Source: Platycnemis pennipes (lineage: Eukaryota; Arthropoda; Insecta; Odonata; Platycnemididae). From it: 64,000 nt of DNA. Within the stretch, counting starts at the first letter, position 1; every line of letters begins with the position of its first letter. The position numbers and the translations under genes were made by a program. A model generated the notes under the pieces. That model saw only the letters and a program-made list of their open reading frames with translations. It was not told the origin of the DNA and ran no database searches. The stretch lies in NCBI GenBank assembly GCA_933228895.1, contig OW121848.1, forward strand, positions 137,162,615 through 137,226,614, in the 5' to 3' direction. This document shows, one piece after another, positions 46,928-57,720 of this stretch.

Positions 46928-49084
46928 TTGGCAACCTTCTCAAATTCGAGTACGGTTGACGGATCTCTTAATATTTTCTTATTCAAGCTTTTTCTTGAGG
47001 AAATGCCAAAGGTTGTGTCCCTTTTTCCAGATGCCTTTCTAAGGAGTGCTTTTATGGAATGAAAGGAATGCACACCTGGGGTCAGACGCATTTTTACGGA
47101 CATTTCACCGATTAGCAGACACTGCGTGGACTGCATTTCTCCCGGCACGTGGATTACCCTTCGACCCATCTGGCATGGGTGACCCCCACCAGCCCAGCTC
47201 TATGGGAACACACAAGCCCTTCCCACCCCTCAAAGATTGTGGTCAATGGAGAGGAAGTGACTTAAAGGAAGAATATAAAGCCAAATTCCCTTGATTGATG
47301 GGTAGGTAATGCCTTAACTTACCCGGTCAAGCAATGGAGTTTCAAGTTTGTTCCGCAACTAAAGGTGCATCTCACCGGAAGGAGAGGTTCAGAGTGCAGG
47401 ATTAGATTGGGTCGGCATTAATCTGCTCTCAAAGAAAGGTGTTCGTGGATTCACAGTTTATTTCTCATACAATGAATGGACTGCTGAACAATAAATGCTT
47501 TCTGCAGGATTCTTAAGAAGGGACCGGTATCATGCATGGAAAAATATCTGCTATCTCAGGCATCTAAACCCGTGTTCTAGATTGGAAGGCATCGCTGATT
47601 AGACCACAGATATCAAAACAACGACCTGCTTGACAAGACCCCGGCGGCCACACGTTCAACCTTATACGAATGAATAGAGTGTATGTACAAATGTATCACC
47701 TTCAGATACACACTTTATACCTGTAGTTAGTCAAGCATCCTTAAGCGTCGTAACAGTGGTAGCTTTTGTGATTGTAAGAAACACAATATCGTAAGTAGGG
47801 TATAAATGGTATAATAAGGGTAATAAAAATACTTATACCTATATATGAAGGATATGGGTAACGTAAGGCTTAGTACGTGAACTACTACGGGATAGAGGGT
47901 TTTGGGTTTAAAATCTTTTCGGGTACACCTAATACATCCTAATCCTCCTAGAAGTGTGATAATCTGAAAAATAAAATACTTTGGGGAATTTAAGAGAAAG
48001 AGACACCACAAAGCCTAATATTCTGATTTCTTACTTGTTAAATATTAGCGTGAACTGAGCTCCAAACTTTTCTATCATACCATCATGCTTGTTGATCGAC
48101 GAGAAGAGAACAGGTCCCATTCGTGTGTTTTCATAATAAACTCATTAACAGGTACCATTCAAATAAACATTTCTCAAAGCGTTCATTCGTTGGAAAAAAA
48201 AATTAGCAGCTCATCGGGAAATGAGGAACTCACGTTCAAAGAAAGCCCCTCAATTTACGCAGAGAGAAAAATCCGATCCCCGGAAAGAAAATTAAGTGAG
48301 ACGAGACGAAGGAGCGTGGTGAGAGGCATGTTTGCTTCTCTTTTCGCTCACATAAAAGCATCGAGCAAAAAGAAATTCTGTTCGAAAGATACATCGCCTG
48401 TGCTCACCCACGGTTTCCTAATATCTACCGTCCACATGCACAACCCACGATTCGCGTAATTAGGATCACGCCCTGGGAATCGAGGAATATTTCACTTGTT
48501 CGCGCTGAATCTGGAAAGAAAATAGGTACAACTGTAAGGGCATGGAATGAAAAACGGCGTAAGAAAGAGACGAAATAAGGATGAAGAGAGCATTGATCAA
48601 AGAAACTTAACAAAGATTAAAATAATATATCAGTAAAATCATTAAGAGGAGTATAGTTTATCGTGACTCCAAAATCTCCGAAACACATTCGTTTCACAAA
48701 GGTTCTGAAAGAAGTCTTCGTCAAATATTCCATAAAACTAACTCATTCAACAACTCTACATGTACCTACGCATACTATATATATTACAAGCACATATAAA
48801 CAGATGTGTAAGGGAAAATCATAAGATGTTTGCATGGTGTTTACAGCTTTGAAAAACTGTATTCTGATCTATGAGGAAAGTGGACATGCGTGAAAGGGAC
48901 ACTAATGAATGAAAACAAAACATGAAGTGGAGGAAGAGCGTGGTTTTTAGTAAGAAGAATAATAGACAAATCAAGAAGATAACAGTTAGCAAAAAATCCC
49001 AGGCGAGAATGGTATTCTCCTAAGAAAAAATATTCTAACAGTTGAAAATACAAGTTTGGAAGTAAGGATACATTCTTCATCAGA
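46928..49084. other. Spacer with unassigned open frames
   Basis: A minus-strand frame (46918-47169) ending FEKVAKVY abuts the TIR element and may belong to another decayed element. A plus-strand frame of 124 codons at 48085-48459 has no recognised domain. Confidence 0.3.
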
Positions 49085-49495
49085 ACCTTCATCTGCTGCA
49101 TGCTTCTATATAGCAGAGAGGCTGGGCGATAATAGCTGCAGGAAAGTCAAGACTAGAAAAAATCTTAATGTGGTGCTAAAGAAGAATGATAAAGATATGA
49201 TGGACCCACTGAATAACAAACAGTAATAAGTACTAAGAAGAGTCGGGGAAAAGAGAATTCTGACGAAAACCTAAAGAGAATACGGGACCTTATCGACGAT
49301 ATCTTGAAAAAAGGTGTTCTGATGAAAACAGTCGTCGAGGGACAAGTGAAAGGGAAGAATGGTAAAGGAAAATCTCGTATGAAACATATGGATCAAATAG
49401 CGAAGGATGTGAAAGAGAAGACGAATGTAAACATGAAGAGATTAACCAATAGGAGAATCTAGAGTTACGTCAAACCAATCATAGGATTGATGACA
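49085..49495 (+). pseudogene. Non-LTR family B ORF2 C-terminal relic
   Basis: Plus-strand translation, crossing frames, gives GWAIIAAGKSRLEKILMWC, a stop, RRMIKI, then VLRRVGEK. It continues LIDDILKKGVLMKTVVEG, GKSRMKHMDQIAKDV and NMKRLTNRRI. This parallels 56.7 kb (SEAWTI-to-RRI order) and continues from the region seen at 13.4 kb. Several stops and frameshifts are present. Confidence 0.7.
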
Positions 49496-49559
49496 AGGGA
49501 TGATGACAAAATTCATGTCAACATCTCCAACATCCATTCTTTGGTTTGGTGGATGTAGA

Positions 49560-50800
49560 ACGCGAACTTCAGTGCAGAAAAAAAAAGAAGTGGCCGATGC
49601 TGGGACAAATCGGACGTTGGAGAGACGTCGGTCCCGACGGCATCATGCGCCCAACCCGCCGACGCCATTTTCCTCTCGTCATCGTCGCCCAGGCAACCTC
49701 AACACCGCCTCGACTCGGGAACGGAAATAAAAATAAAAAATTCCGGCCGCCCCCGCCGAGGCGCACGGGACGGATGGATATTGGGCGAGGAGACGAAAGA
49801 GGCAAAGGGAGAGAGGGTAGCGAAAAAGAAGAATGGGCGTGGAAGAACAAAAGGGAAAGAAAAAGGAATTGGGCGCGGGTTTTCTGTGAAGAGGAGGGAA
49901 AAAAAAGAGCCAGGGAGAGGATAAAGAGATAAAGAGGGGAGGGAGGGAGGGGAGCGGGGATGGTGGCACAGGGGTGCCGAGTACGGCAGTGTATGACGGA
50001 GGAATAAGGGAAGGGATTGGAGGGGTGGGGGCATTGGGGAGAGAGGGATGGAAGCTGGGTTACGGAGCAGGGGTGGGATGGGGAGAAAAGAAAAGATCCC
50101 CCCGTCGCTAAGTGCTCCTGTTAATCTTTAGCAGCAAGGGAGCGACCGTGGGGGTGGACCGGGTGTGGAGGGAGGAGGAGATGAGGCAGGGGCTTGGGTT
50201 TTCGGTTTCTACGGGAAGGAGGGAAAAATGCGGAGGGGTGCCTCGTCGGAGAAGAGGGGGGTAAGTAGGAGTGAGTGAGCGGGTCGCGGGGCGGTCTCGT
50301 ATGTATGACTGGCGGGGGGGGGGGGAGGCCCTGGGAAATGGGGAGGGAGGAGGCATGACGTTCGGGGGCTGGGTGCGGGACTTGGGGGGGGGATGTCCGC
50401 AGGGGCGGCGGGGGGTGGTTCCTCCTCCGCTGCCGTCGGAGAGAACAGCCGGGGGAGGGAGGGAAGATGTATGGAAAAGACGGAGAGAGCATTTAAAATC
50501 TGTATCTCGGGTTCTCTCTCACCCCGGCGCGACAAGCTTCCCACCTCTCCCGCACCCCCTCCAACCCCCGGCGACAATGGACGCCCTCCTCCCTCCCGCA
50601 CGCCCGCAGAAACCACCCCATTCGACACCCCCGACTACAATGCCCCAACCCCTTACCACCACCACCAACTCTCCCCTCCTGCACACACTCATACACCCAC
50701 CTTCCACTCCGCTCCATTCTTGCTCTCTCAATAAAGGGGCAGGGTACTCATTACGACAAAGTGCAGAGAATGAGCTTCTTAGGAGCGCGTAGATGCGCGT
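49560..50800. other. Largest GC-rich island, strongly strand-skewed
   Basis: The plus strand is GA-rich from 49780 to 50480, including a 12-base G-run at about 50314-50325. It then switches to CT-rich at 50515-50720. CpG is frequent. Many frames of 100-170 codons overlap on both strands, all compositionally biased. No exon boundaries with coding character were found. Confidence 0.4.
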
Positions 50801-51290
50801 GTAATACATGTGCAAGTGCACGGGCATGTAAACGTGCATGTGCACGTATAAATTCACAAGAATGGCGATGACATACATTCTCTAATAGGAATGTAATGTG
50901 GGAGGATAGGGGAAACGAGAAGAATCAGACAAAAGTTTGGGTGGAAGGACTCCGAATTCCAATGGAAAATGCTCTCCACAAACGTGAGGGGAACCACGGA
51001 TCCCTAGCTTCCGCTGCCAATGCGCTGAAATTCACCCATACAACATGACTCACTGAACTCCACGGGGGTAGTGAAACCATTTGCCCAACTTTTCATGGAG
51101 ACCAACAGATGGTACTCGAGTGCTTTTTCAATCTCCATCAATGAAGGACACACAAGAAGAGGGAAGGATTAATAGGTTACGCATACATAGAACAGGAAAA
51201 AGAGAAAGGTTTATTTTATGAATCATCTTCATACGCATTATACTTTTTATTGCAATTCGTTACCACTATGAAGTTAAAGACTGCCAGGAT

Positions 51291-51530
51291 CGGTGTTGGT
51301 GTAGTGATTAGAGTACTGGTCTCTTACCGGGAGGGCCCGGGTTCGATCCCTGCAGTGAAAAATATGTTTCATTAGTGAACCGATTCCTACTTGAGTGTCT
51401 TGCGGAAAACATTCGAAGTACAATACTCCGCCCGTCGGATGGGATGTCAAGCTGTGGTCCCCCTGGCGCCTTTTCGTTGCGAGTAGGCTGATGCCGGATA
51501 CGGGTTTCTCTTTAGCCTTCCTCCCTTCAA
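51291..51530 (+). mobile_element. tRNA-derived SINE-like element, copy 2
   Basis: The A box is TGGTGTAGTGATTAGAG (about 51298) and the B box GGGTTCGATCC (51340-51350). The body holds CCGTCGGATGGGATGTCAAG, TGTGGTCCCCCTGGCGCC and GAGTAGGCTGATGCCGG, matching the minus-strand element at 12.8 kb. The 3' side runs into a duplicated AAATATTCTATTC. Confidence 0.8.
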
Positions 51531-52375
51531 ATTTTAAATAAATATTCTATTCTTTTTTTAACTAAATATTCTATTCCCTTCCCATCCTAATACCTTTCCT
51601 TCCGGTTTGAAGTGCCTATTAGTGTGAAAACAGACTTGAAAACACAGATGAGGGACGAGGAAGATGAACTACCTCTTCCAATCTCATCCTTGTCCATTTC
51701 CTGCTGGTCTGAAACGCCATTAAGTATGAGAAAATACGTACTTGAAATCCAAAAATGAGTGACGAGAGGCCCCGGGTTTTAGGACTTTCCTAGAGAACCG
51801 ACCGATTTCTAAGGAGCCCAAATCAGTCGTTCTGATTTCTGATCCAAACTGGGTTAGAGAACCATGAGTCGGCCTGACTCTGATTTCACGGGAAATCAAA
51901 GAACAAAGCAATAATATACGAACTAGTTAGAAACTTAAGATGTGGTTGGATGTAATTTCACAGCGGCTAAGAAACCGCAGGGGGATTAACAGCTCTGGGC
52001 TCGTAGGTAAATGGCAGGAGAGAAAAATACACGAACACTATACACTTTACACTTTCTTGCATTTTGCATGTATCAAATGTGCAAAAAATATATGTTTATT
52101 AACCTAAGAACCGGGGGACAGCAATTAATTAGAATTTTTATGCTATAATTCCACCTTCTATACCATACTTCTTGAGCTCACTTACCATCAACCTTTCACT
52201 TGATCCCATTCTTATTAAAGTCTCTGAGGAATGGAGATTAGTATGCACTGGAGAAGACATTGGCAAGCTGGCCTATGGGAGGTAATGAAGTCAGGATGGG
52301 GGTGTTTGGGAAGGATTAGGCCTCACCAAATTTGAGATCTGTAAAGGGGCGGTATGATAACTATATAAGCGTAAC

Positions 52376-52880
52376 CAGTCTATTACATGAACTAAAATGG
52401 GAATCATTGTCAGATCGCAGGTTGAAATATAGACTTAATATTTTGAATAACTTCCAAGATAATATTTTCACTGATGGAGTTAAAAATATTTTGCAAACTC
52501 CAACTTAATATGGTAGACTGACCATAATCATAAAATTAGAGAAATTGATTGCCAAACTGACTGATTCAAAATGTCCTTCTTTCCTCGTAAAATTGGGGAT
52601 ATGAATAGCTGTAATCATATCCAATGGCATAAATACGATTGTATCAAAGGATAGCATAGTTGCATATTGGTATAAGGACTTTAAGCTAACCCAACCAATA
52701 GCATGTTTTTGCAAGCTTGCTTTCCTATTTTTATCTTTTTTAATTATGAAGTTTAGACAAAGAGTATTATTACTAATCCTTTTTATGCATGCTATGAAAT
52801 TCATGTTTTGTGTGAATACAACCCCTGCCACACACCCCCTTATTATGACTTGCCGGGTATTATGCAGATGTAGATGTATT
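52376..52880 (+). mobile_element. CR1/Jockey-like element, 3' end with ORF2 C terminus, second subfamily
   Basis: It opens with the last part of ORF2: LHELKWESLSDRRLKYRLNI followed by FQDNIFTDGVKNIL, paralleling ELGWESLSERRLKFRLNLLQ in the 23-kb copy. After a stop comes a 3' UTR with TCAAAATGTCCTTCTTTCCT, shared with 21.6 kb. It ends CCTGCCACACACCCCCTT and the (TAGATG)n tail at about 52866-52876. It is 5' truncated. Confidence 0.85.
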
Positions 52881-53122
52881 CTGTACAAATATTCGTTTTC
52901 ATACGGCCTTTTATTGAGATTACATATCCATAAAAACATAGAAAACAATGGAACCGCACACATGTTCCATTGCAGGCCATCCTGAGACAATTAATTCCCA
53001 ATGGAGTTTATTTTATTGCTAAAAGGGGTCCGAGTTTAACCTGCTTAAACCACATATATTTGCAATTCTTTGCGTATTTGTTTACTATTCTATGTCCATT
53101 TGACGATTTTAAAGATGCATTC

Positions 53123-53656
53123 AATGGGGGCGTTTACTCGGAACCGAAATCGCAATTTTGTACGCGAAATTGTTAGATGGAAACGAAAAAAGAAATTTAG
53201 TGAAAAAATTGATCTTATAACCATAACGATTCACTCATAAATCAAAAATTAAAATAAGCAAAAGGTGATGCCCACCGAAAAAGCTGCTGTGATAACATTT
53301 ACGTCATTTTCCTCCCGTCTTTGACTGCTTTTTGTGTAAGGGAAGTGAGTGGAGGGGGGTTCTCGGAAGGTCTGCTCGCACATATGCTGTCGCAACTGCT
53401 CCTATTGGCAGAGTCAGCCTTATCCCCCCATTGCGATAAGGCAAAGTAGCTTCGCGGGCTCAGTTGTGATTGGACGAAGTCGAATACGCCAGAGGTTGCA
53501 GCACGCCCACTTTTCCGAAAGGGTTAAAAACATCAGTTTTTCGCCGTTTATAACTCGAGAAATACTTGACGGATCAAAAAATGGAAAAAAACAGGTCTTT
53601 TTATTTTACCAACTCTATCATATTCGGCAATAAAAAATATGGTAAACGACCCCATT
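53123..53656 (+). mobile_element. TIR element (MITE-like) copy 4, best ends
   Basis: The left end is AATGGGGGCGTTTACTCGG and the right end, complemented, is AATGGGGTCGTTTACCATAT. These are near-perfect terminal inverted repeats over 15 bases. ATTC flanks both ends and could be a 4-bp target duplication, though copies 1 and 2 do not show it. The CRE-like site is degraded here (TTTACGTCA). Confidence 0.85.
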
Positions 53657-53739
53657 ATTCATTTCATTACTCCTAAGTTTTACCAAGTGCAAAAAGGTAT
53701 CCAAGCGAGCATCGGTAGTACGAGGCTTGCATGTCCGTA

Positions 53740-54310
53740 CCTACCTAACAAGATGGCCGCTGGAATCTCAAATCAGTTTAGATGCCTTCTGCACTCCATT
53801 CTGACCTCTTTGCTTCCAGAAAGTGCAAATACGACCGTACGAGCATGCACTCCTTCGAAACGTATATCTTTCCGCGTCCACTCCCACACGTCTCCTTCTT
53901 CTGCCGAGCCCCACCGCGAGCAGAACGGTGTGAATGGCGATGGCTGAAGGTGGGAAAAATCCATCTCCGCATATTTCACTCGTCCCCTGAACGCGGGCGA
54001 GGACAGAGCGCTAATCGACTGAGCGAAAGCGTTCTCCGGACGCGGCGAGAGGAGGAAGCAACGGCGCGAAGACACGGCTGCTCACCGCGCGGCATTGTGA
54101 CGTTAAAGGGTTGGGATTATGTCCGGCCGCGGGAGATGGAGAGGGAGGGAGGGGGGATAGAGCAAGTTGTGGAGGCATTGTTCCCACGCGGGGGTCGACG
54201 AAGCGGGAGATCAGCGCCACCCTGCGAGTGATTGAGACTGGAAGGATGAGGGGAGGGACCTACGGAAAGGTGGGGAGGCGTCAGCGCGAAAGAAATATGC
54301 AGCCTAGGAT
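53740..54310. other. CpG-rich island with a strong-context short ORF
   Basis: CpG density is high on both strands. A plus-strand ORF at 53753-53947 (64 codons, MAAGISNQF start) has an AAGATGGCC start context. The same bases also match the YY1/Pho-type motif AAGATGGC. Whether this is a coding start or a regulatory site cannot be decided from the sequence. Confidence 0.3.
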
Positions 54311-54317
54311 GAAATCA

Positions 54318-54652
54318 GATCAACAAGATTAGAGAGATAGATTGTCTTACCGGTAGATTTAAAATGTCATTTTTCCCTCGTACCATAGGAGAGAACAATA
54401 GACAGCGCAGCAAATGGATAGGCAGGTGAAATATAGTCAGAGTAGTCTGTAGTGCATGATGCATGTAATAACAACCAATAATCCCACTTCTTCTCATGTA
54501 GTTACTAACCATCTAGTTGCATGTGACCCTGTTATTTAACATGTCTCCATTAAATATTCTATTTGCATGTTAATAGTGCATGTTTGGTGATGTTCACCCC
54601 ATGCCACACACCCTCGTGGTGGCTCGCAGGGTATTACGTAGATGTAGACGAA
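54318..54652 (+). mobile_element. CR1/Jockey-like retrotransposon 3' tail
   Basis: This is closely similar to 11.03-11.33 kb. It has AGATAGATTGTCTTACCGGT, AAAATGTCATTTTTCCCTCG, TAGTGCATGATGCATGTA and TTAATAGTGCATGTTTGG, then CACACCCTCGTGGTGGCTCG and a TAGATGTAGA end. Confidence 0.85.
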
Positions 54653-54689
54653 ATGCCCACGTAATGAGCCGATGTGACGGGAGGATGCT

Positions 54690-54765
54690 ATGTCAATAGT
54701 GCATGCTTGGTGATCTTTACCCAGTCACACACCCTCGTAGTGCTTCGTAGGGTATCTCAACTTGC
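54690..54765 (+). mobile_element. Second CR1/Jockey-like 3' terminal fragment in tandem
   Basis: About 40 bases after the previous tail, GTCAATAGTGCATGCTTGGT, CACACACCCTCGTAGTG and CGTAGGGTAT repeat the terminal 75 bases of the family. It is either an independent, very short insertion or a partial duplication. Confidence 0.65.
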
Positions 54766-55970
54766 CTTTGACGCAGATACATCTTTCACCTTTCTGGCCA
54801 GCAGAAGCCCCTTCGACCACAAAATCAAACCTTACAATGCAACAAGCAATGTTTTTAAATTGCAATAATTGCTAAAAGTCAAAACATGCACGGTTATACG
54901 ATATGCCATTGAACAAACGAAGGAACAAAGATTATAAAACACAGAAAAGGTTATAGGAACAATATTGTATCAGCTAACGCGGGTTGGGCAAGGGGAAGGG
55001 GGCGGATAAATAAACATGTTTTGCTCCTGTCGGTGCACGCTAAAATTAGTATAACTCTGGGCTCCGATGTGATAGAACGTTGAGTAAGGATTTGTTGAAA
55101 TTGTTTCAATATTCGATTGATATCTACGTAGTGTAAAATAGCATCAATAATACTGTTAAAAAGAAAGAGTAATTGAAATTATGGTCATTAAAATTGCGTG
55201 TTTAGACGAAATGTCGCGGTATATGAGTGCTAAAAACGCATTCAAAAGTATTGTAAATGCATACGGGATAGTGAATTGGAACATGGAATACAACAGATAA
55301 ATTTTGATTCGTTCATTTCCTTTCATAGCACATCATCTACCACAACTCTAAAGCACGCGTGACGCATTCTACGCTCAAAAAGGGTTGTGGCCGAGCTTCG
55401 GACGAGGCCCCACCGATTTTTTGATTGCTGACTTCAGCTGCCCAACGCACAGCTATGACTTCGAGCAAATTAAGGTATTATATTATCACTCTTACTTCAG
55501 GAAGATTTTTATGCGACCTCACGCCTACTTTTTAGAGTCGACTACAAAGGGAAAATGATCTTTTATCCGGACGTGTTTAGGTAGCAACATAAAAAATGGC
55601 ATGGGATAACTCACCAGTATACGTAGTAGTGATTCATGGCTTATTTCAGTGTGAATAGTCCTTAAAGGAAATTTAAGTTTATGAGTCATGTAGGTCACAC
55701 GTTCGAATCTCGCCTCGGGTATGAATGTTGTGATTAAAATGAGATGATGTAAGATGCGTCATAGCTTTAGTAGCTAGAGTGCCAATGACAAAAAAAATAC
55801 AACCACCATTGTATATTTTGGAAATTCATGATGGTTTACGAGTAAAATAAAATGGGAGAAAAATAATTGATAACTACTAAAATTAATTCTGCATGTGAAC
55901 GATCAGGCGTCAGTCTATTTCAATGTATTTGATGTATTAGCAACAAATTTGCATCATGATTTCCCACAGC
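54766..55970. other. AT-rich spacer
   Basis: No gene recognised. CACGTTCGAATCTCGCCTCG near 55698 resembles a tRNA B box, but no A box or body lies around it. Confidence 0.35.
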
Positions 55971-56325
55971 AGAGAATGACTCTGAAACGTTTCTCAGAGG
56001 TCTCAAATGTCTCAGAGAGATCACTACGAAACATTTAAAAATGGTATTCACCTTCAAATTTCTATAATCACCTATTTTAATTATTCCTAAACAAGCGTAA
56101 TTACTTTTCATATGAAAAAGAAGACAATTCATTAAAAACGGAAATAGTGATTATTAGAGACCTCTCAGAGACCTCACAGAGACATCACGTGATGTCTCTG
56201 AGACTACGACAAAAGCGGACATAGAGCTGTCTCTGAGACATCTCAGAGTAGTCTCTGAGACATCACGGAATGTCTCTGAGAGATTCAATGAGACATCTCT
56301 GAGATGTGTTTCTGCTACGAGGGTT
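55971..56325. repeat. Cluster of GTCTCTGAGAC-type palindromic repeats
   Basis: Variants of (A)GAGAC(A)TC and its complement occur about 15-20 times, densest at 56155-56310. They include the perfect 24-bp palindrome CAGAGACATCACGTGATGTC... at 56177-56200, centred on CACGTG. A small outlying cluster lies at 55971-56025. The segment between them is AT-rich. This could be subterminal repeats of a DNA transposon or a decayed satellite. Confidence 0.75.
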
Positions 56326-56719
56326 AGTGAGCAGAAAATTATTCCAAAGCTAAATTCTCTTTACATTCTCTTCTTTTCTATTTGAAATAAATTCTTCCAG
56401 CAATCATTTAAATACGTTCAAAACATTTACATTTTTGGCTGTCTAATACCGATATATTGAAACTAAAGTCATAGTATTTTCTCCTGCAAGTTACTAGTAA
56501 GGAAAACCCACCCCCACCCCATAATTGCAACAAAAAACGACCCGACCGCGTTAGCCAGGATGGTGGCCCAAGGGCTATGAGTTCTTCTTGCGGTTAAGGC
56601 GGGTAGTTCAATGTATCTTTGGCAATATAAGCCTCTTCAAGCATTATTCTAGTTCCACAGTCGAAACGACATGGCTTGTAAGTGAGACAAGCGCGAAAAC
56701 CTCTATTATCTATTTCAAC

Positions 56720-57065
56720 TTGCCTCATCATCCAACAACCCTAAGATTGGTTTGACGCATCTCTCCACTTGATTCTCCTATCGGCTAACCCCTTCATATT
56801 TACACATTTCATCTCTTTCACTAAATTCTCCATGTATCTCATGCGAGTCCTTCCCTTGAAATTATTCCCGCTCACTTTCCCCTCGATGACTGTATTCATC
56901 AGGCCATCCTGTCTCAATATATGGCCAATTAAATGGTCCCTCCTACTATTCAAGGTTTTCGGCAGACTTCTCTTTTCTCCCACTCTTCTCAGGACTTCGT
57001 TTGTCACTGATCCATCCATTTCATTCTTCGGTAGCGCCACATTTCTCTGCTGCCGTTACAACTTG
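56720..57065 (-). pseudogene. Non-LTR family B ORF2 C-terminal relic
   Basis: The minus strand carries an open frame with TNEVLRRVGEKRSLPKTL, then SRRDHLIGHILRQDGLMNTV, IEGKVSGNNFKGRTRMRYM and LADRRIKWRDASNQS, ending in a stop near 56741. It is the characteristic C terminus of arthropod endonuclease/reverse-transcriptase elements. Upstream, only MWRYRRM remains of the preceding region, so the element is strongly truncated. Confidence 0.85.
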
Positions 57066-57119
57066 TCCCATCGAAGCTTATTTTGAATGCTAAGCCCTCT
57101 GTTGCGAAATTGACTATTT

Positions 57120-57720
57120 ATTAAGGGAGTGATGGACACTCCTCAGAATGGGGTCAGATACTTCACCAAGGGGGATAGGTCCTTCTCCTCAGCACTGAGC
57201 GCAGGTGGGCACGCGACTTGGTTCCGATCGGCCAGAAACACCTGCCACCTTTCCATACGCTCTCACTCCCTCGACTCTTATCGGTCTGACCTTCAGCCGC
57301 CACGAGTCCTCGAAGAAGACAGTCACCCGTTGGGGGAACTCACATCGCCCGCTCCCCACAAGGAATACCACGAAACCCTGACTAGGGCAATCCACCGACC
57401 CAGACCGTGAAACTGCATTGCGTACCAATTATTTCACCTCGCCGTCTGCTCGTAATTTATTCATGCCATGGAAGCATACAAAGGTATGCGGGCATTGCTG
57501 CGGAGGAAGTGGTGTACTGCTGAGTTGCGTGGAGAATTAAGCGGGCGCCGTAATACCGCCGAAACGGGATGTGGGCGGAAGACACTCTTACACTGTAATG
57601 ACAGACGTTCGGTGTACCGCGTTCGCCTATCGGTATTTCGCCTCCGAGGAGGATGGGGAGAAGAGATGAAAAAGAAGAAGAGATCAAAGAGTCGTGGTGC
57701 CAAAACATTTTTTTTTTTAT
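57120..57720. other. GC-richer segment with unassigned open frames
   Basis: A plus-strand frame at 57129-57410 ends PLGELTSPAPHKEYHETLTR and has a protein-like composition, but I cannot name it. A minus-strand frame at 57189-57428 overlaps it. No splice signals were assigned. Confidence 0.3.

Noticed and set aside
49699..50792. Many overlapping frames of 110-170 codons rich in Pro, Ser, Arg and Gly
   Set aside because: All follow from the GA/CT skew of the island; frames are open on both strands at once and none carries a domain.
51291..51365. Working tRNA gene on the plus strand
   Set aside because: Anticodon stem pairing is poor, and the head is followed by the same SINE body as at 12.8 kb.
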